A stretch of 64,000 nucleotides of DNA from Acidicapsa ligni (GTDB lineage Bacteria > Acidobacteriota > Terriglobia > Terriglobales > Acidobacteriaceae), in assembly GCF_025685655.1 (NCBI RefSeq), contig NZ_JAGSYG010000001.1, positions 1,240,001-1,304,000 on the forward strand, in the 5' to 3' direction. The position numbers were made by a program, and so were the translations under genes. Positions within the stretch are counted from its first letter, which is position 1. The number at the start of each line of letters is the position of its first letter. Positions 60,678 through 64,000 of the stretch are shown one piece after another. A model generated the notes under the pieces. It saw nothing but the letters and a program-made list of their open reading frames with translations. It searched no databases and was not told the origin of the DNA.

Positions 60678-60959
60678 GTGGGGCAACGGACAAAGAACTT
60701 CACTATTGCAGTACTTGTGACCATCCTCGATGCAGGCGTAGTCGTGCACTACGGCCCGATTCTATGGCAGGTTTTTGGACCGGTCCCGTGGATGAGGCTC
60801 GCTCTGCTACTTCTTGCGGGTACAGGGACGTTTACGCTAACGGACATCTGGTCCAGACCCTTTAGCGGCTCTGGTCGGCGTCCCTTGCTTACCGAGATTA
60901 GTGAAGGTGGCGCGGCAGGCAGCCCTCGAAATTCCAAATTGGAGGGCGCCGGTGTTTGA
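60678..60959 (+). CDS. Small two-helix membrane protein of the element
   Basis: The 93-residue product starts at a GTG with GAGGAGG upstream and has two membrane helices (about 9-33 and 39-57). A polar, basic tail of about 35 residues follows. It matches no family I know. Its stop overlaps the start of the AAA+ ATPase gene (GTGTTTGA), so the two are co-translated. It may anchor or adapt the ATPase to the membrane. Confidence 0.65.
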   Translation: MGQRTKNFTIAVLVTILDAGVVVHYGPILWQVFGPVPWMRLALLLLAGTGTFTLTDIWSRPFSGSGRRPLLTEISEGGAAGSPRNSKLEGAGV

Positions 60960-61872
60960 TTCCCTCGCGGATCTCTCAACAAAGCTCACGGCCACGGGAT
61001 ACTTTATCGACCCAGTGATGACCCAGGTTGTCTTCCTCGCGGCCAAGCTGCAGAAGCCACTTTTGCTCGAAGGTCCGGCCGGATCGGGCAAAACTCAACT
61101 TGCCCTATCGGTCGCAGCGGCTGCAGGCACGCATGTGGAGCGGCTGCAATGCTATCGAGGCGTAACTGAAGCTCAAGCGATAGGCAGCTTCGACGCTGGC
61201 CTCCAACGACTTTATATGGAGTTTTCGAAGGGACATCACGAGGACTGGAAGTCTGTACAAGCAAGCCTCATAGGCCGCGATTTCTTCCGGCCTGGACCGT
61301 TGATGCGCGCACTGGAATGCGAACGCCCCTGTGTTTTGTTGATCGACGAATTGGACAAGGTAGACGAAGGTTTTGAAGCAATGTTGCTTGAAATTCTGTC
61401 CGTTTGGGAACTCTCTATTCCCGAGTTCGGAACCGTCCGCGCTCGCAGCATCCCATTCGTTGTTCTCACAAGCAACGAGGAGCGAAGGCTCGGCGATCCG
61501 ATTCGTAGACGCAGTCTCTATGTCCGGGTAGAACACCCGACACCGGAACGCGAAGCTGAGATTATAGCGAGCCGCACACCAGAGGCTAATGATTCATTCC
61601 ATCGCGAGATCGCCGGAATCGCTCTGTCGTTTCGCAATTATTCGTTGGAGAAGCCGCCGTCCGTCTCCGAGATGATTGACTTTGCTCGCGCGCTCGAAGT
61701 TCTCGGAACCGAGCGAGTTACCGAAGACCATCGCGATGTCTTGATGCCGTTTCTTGCGAAGACAGAAAAGGATAGACGGCACCTTATGTTGCGCGAAGGC
61801 TTCAAGAGCCTCCTTGATGATGGTGCGCGGTTCGCCGAAAAAATGGCCGCACAGCAGGAGGTGTCGGGATGA
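60952..61872 (+). CDS. MoxR-type AAA+ ATPase
   Basis: The 306-residue ATPase has Walker A GPAGSGKTQ (41-49), Walker B VLLIDELDK (D132-E133) and LTSNEERRLGDPIRRRS (sensor 1, arginine finger region), and a C-terminal lid. This is the MoxR/CbbQ type, which typically remodels protein complexes with a VWA partner. I take the GTG at 60952 because GGAGG lies 6 nt upstream and because it overlaps the previous stop. The GTG at 60901 would have no ribosome site. Location ahead of type IV secretion genes is unusual. Its stop overlaps the next gene (ATGA). Confidence 0.85.
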   Translation: MFDSLADLSTKLTATGYFIDPVMTQVVFLAAKLQKPLLLEGPAGSGKTQLALSVAAAAGTHVERLQCYRGVTEAQAIGSFDAGLQRLYMEFSKGHHEDWKSVQASLIGRDFFRPGPLMRALECERPCVLLIDELDKVDEGFEAMLLEILSVWELSIPEFGTVRARSIPFVVLTSNEERRLGDPIRRRSLYVRVEHPTPEREAEIIASRTPEANDSFHREIAGIALSFRNYSLEKPPSVSEMIDFARALEVLGTERVTEDHRDVLMPFLAKTEKDRRHLMLREGFKSLLDDGARFAEKMAAQQEVSG

Positions 61873-62342
61873 AACATCTCGCCCTCCTTGCGGTTCTTAT
61901 CTTGCCAGGCGTTGCGCTCGCACAAAGCCCGAGGAGCTTCGAGGAAGAATGCGTTGGGCGATACGCGCGCCAGTACCGTGTGCCGCCAGAGCTCATTGGA
62001 GCCTTTATCGACGTGGAATCGAACTGGAATCCGCATGCGATATCGAATAAAGGCGCGATGGGAGTTATGCAATTGATGCCAGCGACAGCTCGACGTTTTG
62101 GCGCGGACCAGCCCTTCGATCCGGAGCAGAATATTGCGGCCGGCACGCGATACGTGACAACTCTGATGTGGGAGTTCCACGGAGAAATGCGTTTAGTCGC
62201 CGCTGCTTACTATGCCGGAGACAGATGGGTTGGAAAGCGCCTCCTCGAGTATCGCAATCCGGATGTCGTCGCGTACGTCGAGGCGGTGCGACGGCACTAT
62301 GTAAGGCGAAAGTACCTCACCAATCAACTTCAAAGGAGATAA
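61869..62342 (+). CDS. Lytic transglycosylase (VirB1-like, SLT fold)
   Basis: The 157-residue secreted enzyme has a signal peptide (LALLAVLILPGVALAQ) and a goose-lysozyme/SLT domain: the catalytic glutamate in AFIDVESNWNPHAISNKGAMGVMQLMPATA (E50) and the later NIAAGTRYVTTLMWEF and AAAYYAGD. It would open peptidoglycan for the secretion channel, as VirB1 does. AGGAGG lies 7 nt before the ATG, which overlaps the ATPase stop. Confidence 0.9.
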   Translation: MKHLALLAVLILPGVALAQSPRSFEEECVGRYARQYRVPPELIGAFIDVESNWNPHAISNKGAMGVMQLMPATARRFGADQPFDPEQNIAAGTRYVTTLMWEFHGEMRLVAAAYYAGDRWVGKRLLEYRNPDVVAYVEAVRRHYVRRKYLTNQLQRR

Positions 62343-62348
62343 CGAAAC

Positions 62349-63293
62349 ATGAGACTTCGTTGGCTTATTCCGATCGCACTTCTTATCCCGCTCCGAGCCA
62401 CCGCCTCCAATGGAGATCCGTCCGGTCGCGTCGTAACGCTCACTCTTCAGCAGGGTTCTATCACAACGCTCCATCTCCGCCCTGAGTTCGAATCGATTAT
62501 CCATTTGCCTGAAGAGGTGACCTCAGTGGTTGTCGGCAGTCCAGGCTCCTTCAAAGTCGAACACAGCGAGGGCGAGCCCGAGTATGTCTATGTAAAACCC
62601 CTCATTCGTACTCGTTCGCAGAGCGATCTGCTGATCGCGACGAAGTCCGGCCGGCACATCGTCCTTGAACTTATCAGCGATGGAGGGAACGCGCCTACGG
62701 CTCAGCCTGTCGATTTTCTGCTTGAATACCATTCTCCCCGAAGTCTTCTGGTCGCTGGTAGCCCGGTTACCGAGACGGCACGCCCTAGCGCAGCCGAACC
62801 TGCCGCTGTGTCCAAAGCAACTCGCTCGCCAAAAGCTCTCTCAGCCATTGACGTGGAGTTTGAGCAACAGAAGTCGGTCAACGCCCCTGGTTGGAAAGCC
62901 TGGGACGGTCAACAGATCAAAACGGCGATTGGCGATATCCGCCAGTGGAACAATCAGACAGCAATTTCCTACTCCGTCTTCAATGCAAGTGATAAGCCAG
63001 TGGAAATCGTGCCACCACAAATCCAAATCACAGGTCTGACTTTCGACAAAAAGAAGAAGAAGAAAAAGAAGGCAGGCATTCTTGCGGACCAACTTGAGAT
63101 TAGCGACTACCGTCTGAGCACAACTCGTTTAGAGCCGGGCGGCCGAGCCGACGGCGTAGTTGTCTTCGATCGGCCGAACTTCAAGCAATCGACTGAGAAG
63201 CTTTTCCTGCAGATCGCCCAGGCCGATCAGGTCGACAAGCCGGTTCTGGTGCAGCTCCCCTTCACTCCTCCCATCTCGGCTAACGGACGATAG
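62349..63293 (+). CDS. VirB9/TrbG-like secretion-channel protein
   Basis: The 314-residue protein has a signal peptide and an N-terminal domain of the VirB9/TrbG type: VVTLTLQQGSITTLHLRPEF...EEVTSVVVGSPGSFKVEHSEG...YVYVKPLIRTRSQSDLLIATKSGRHIVLELIS, residues about 27-112. The C-terminal half contains a different beta domain (YSVFNASDKPVEIVPPQIQITG...) rather than a clear CagX domain. A run of eight lysines (about 235-242) lies in it. In the family these proteins form the outer-membrane core complex with VirB7/VirB10. The assignment rests on pattern only. Confidence 0.68.
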   Translation: MRLRWLIPIALLIPLRATASNGDPSGRVVTLTLQQGSITTLHLRPEFESIIHLPEEVTSVVVGSPGSFKVEHSEGEPEYVYVKPLIRTRSQSDLLIATKSGRHIVLELISDGGNAPTAQPVDFLLEYHSPRSLLVAGSPVTETARPSAAEPAAVSKATRSPKALSAIDVEFEQQKSVNAPGWKAWDGQQIKTAIGDIRQWNNQTAISYSVFNASDKPVEIVPPQIQITGLTFDKKKKKKKKAGILADQLEISDYRLSTTRLEPGGRADGVVVFDRPNFKQSTEKLFLQIAQADQVDKPVLVQLPFTPPISANGR

Positions 63294-63308
63294 AAAGGAC
63301 TATCCACT

Positions 63309-64000
63309 ATGCAATCCAATGCAACTAACGGAAACGGTCGTAGGCTAGAGCCGTTGGATCTCGAAGAGACTGCCGAACCCGCATGGGCAGAAAGCCCTAG
63401 CTCTGAGCAATCTTTCCGTAAAACCCAAGACGTTCCGGTCGCTGCAGAGCAAATCGCAACCCGAGCGACCGCGGACAAACTGTCTGGGCCCAACAAAAAC
63501 AAGGTTCTAATCATTGGAGGCGGTCTCCTTGCAGCAGTCTTGTTCTTTGTCATGACCATGTTCGTAGGCAGATCTCCTGGAAAGAAAAAGACAGTTTCAG
63601 GGGTCGCTCACACTCCACAACAGAGCATCGCACCAAAAGGCAGCGTGACGCCTGTCATGGACACGGTACACAATCCGACCCAGGCTGACTCGAGCGGACA
63701 AGTCAGTCCGAACGACATCAACCGCACCAAAGCGAGCAGTGGGCATACGACGGTCAACAAGCCCTTGGCCTCTACTCAAGCAGCGATTCCGCCAAGTCCT
63801 ACCGTCAACGGCAGCCTCGGCAGCGTTCCCTCATTCGCAGATACGCAACAGCACTGGGAAGAGCCTAGACCCTATGGAGAAGCCCCTGCACCTTCGACAC
63901 CGCAAACGCAACAGAACGCCTTGAAGGAACCATCTCTTGTCTTCGTGAGGAATCTTACGCAGAGTACGAGCGCCTCTTCCAGAGGCGGAACAACAGAGGA
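63309..64000 (+). CDS. VirB10/TrbI-like protein (truncated by window edge)
   Basis: The visible 230 residues show a polar N-terminal cytoplasmic segment, one membrane helix (VLIIGGGLLAAVLFFVMTMF, about residues 63-82) and a Pro/Ser/Gln-rich periplasmic stretch. That is the layout of VirB10/TrbI, which bridges inner and outer membranes in type IV secretion. The ATG at 63309 has AAAGGA upstream, 15 bp after the VirB9-like gene. The conserved C-terminal barrel part lies outside the window. Confidence 0.65.
   Translation, partial: MQSNATNGNGRRLEPLDLEETAEPAWAESPSSEQSFRKTQDVPVAAEQIATRATADKLSGPNKNKVLIIGGGLLAAVLFFVMTMFVGRSPGKKKTVSGVAHTPQQSIAPKGSVTPVMDTVHNPTQADSSGQVSPNDINRTKASSGHTTVNKPLASTQAAIPPSPTVNGSLGSVPSFADTQQHWEEPRPYGEAPAPSTPQTQQNALKEPSLVFVRNLTQSTSASSRGGTTE

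Larger units (their letters stand above)
58778..64000 (+). mobile_element. Left end of an integrative (probably conjugative) element
   Basis: From the tRNA break onward the genes are a tyrosine recombinase, an excisionase-like HTH protein, a small membrane protein, a MoxR-type ATPase, a lytic transglycosylase, a VirB9/TrbG-like protein and a VirB10/TrbI-like protein. All are on the plus strand and tightly packed. tRNA-directed insertion, integrase-proximal layout and type IV secretion components are the standard signs of an ICE. The right end is outside the window. Confidence 0.75.

Noticed and set aside
1..64000. CRISPR arrays, rRNA genes or intact insertion sequences
   Set aside because: No regularly spaced identical repeats, rRNA-like segments or transposase genes were seen in the window.

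Overview
The window looks like a chromosomal segment of an acidobacterium of the Terriglobia/Acidobacteriaceae type. This rests on family-level recognition and could not be tested by search. Indicators are a large Oar-like TonB-dependent receptor with an N-terminal carboxypeptidase-regulatory fold, several secreted proteins of a kind frequent in acidobacteria, GC-rich coding sequence, and promoters with TACAAT-type -10 boxes.

Layout, 1-58.7 kb (chromosomal core). The left end holds a truncated type II NADH dehydrogenase. It is followed by a giant secreted protein whose metzincin-like zinc site is degenerate, an acyltransferase, an ABC exporter pair and thioredoxin reductase. Next come housekeeping genes: YggS/YggU, a sodium:solute symporter, DUF503, DUF2239 with a striking palindrome array, a beta-lactamase-fold hydrolase, rbfA, an NrnA-like phosphoesterase, an ArnT-like glycosyltransferase and a double GNAT protein. 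From 20 to 27.7 kb lie the TonB-dependent receptor, a divergent TetR/aldo-keto reductase pair, a Coa1-like protein, an M24 peptidase and a remnant of an XRE-type antitoxin-like gene.

From 27.8 to 38.4 kb, all on the minus strand, is a carbon-metabolism cluster: glucoamylase, transketolase, RpiB, a HAD phosphatase, 6-phosphogluconate dehydrogenase, glucose-6-phosphate dehydrogenase, 6-phosphogluconolactonase and glucokinase. Together these can release glucose from alpha-glucans, phosphorylate it and run it through the oxidative pentose phosphate pathway. From 38.7 to 51.3 kb lie superoxide dismutase, an HI0933-type flavoprotein, CCA transferase, tsaD, cysS, a class III aminotransferase, YraN and several secreted or membrane proteins. 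From 51.3 to 57.5 kb is a complete ISC iron-sulfur operon (iscR-iscS-iscU-iscA-hscB-hscA-fdx-iscX) in classical order. Its HscB carries an N-terminal four-cysteine motif resembling mitochondrial HSCB.

From 58.78 kb to the right edge is an integrative element. A tRNA gene with a good promoter is cut in its anticodon loop. Just downstream come a tyrosine recombinase with a four-cysteine insert, a strong terminator, an excisionase-like HTH gene flanked by direct repeats, a two-helix membrane protein, a MoxR-type AAA+ ATPase, a lytic transglycosylase, a VirB9/TrbG-like protein and the start of a VirB10/TrbI-like protein. This looks like the entry to an integrative conjugative element with an unusual gene order and is the most likely place for a less-described system. 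The other end lies outside the window.
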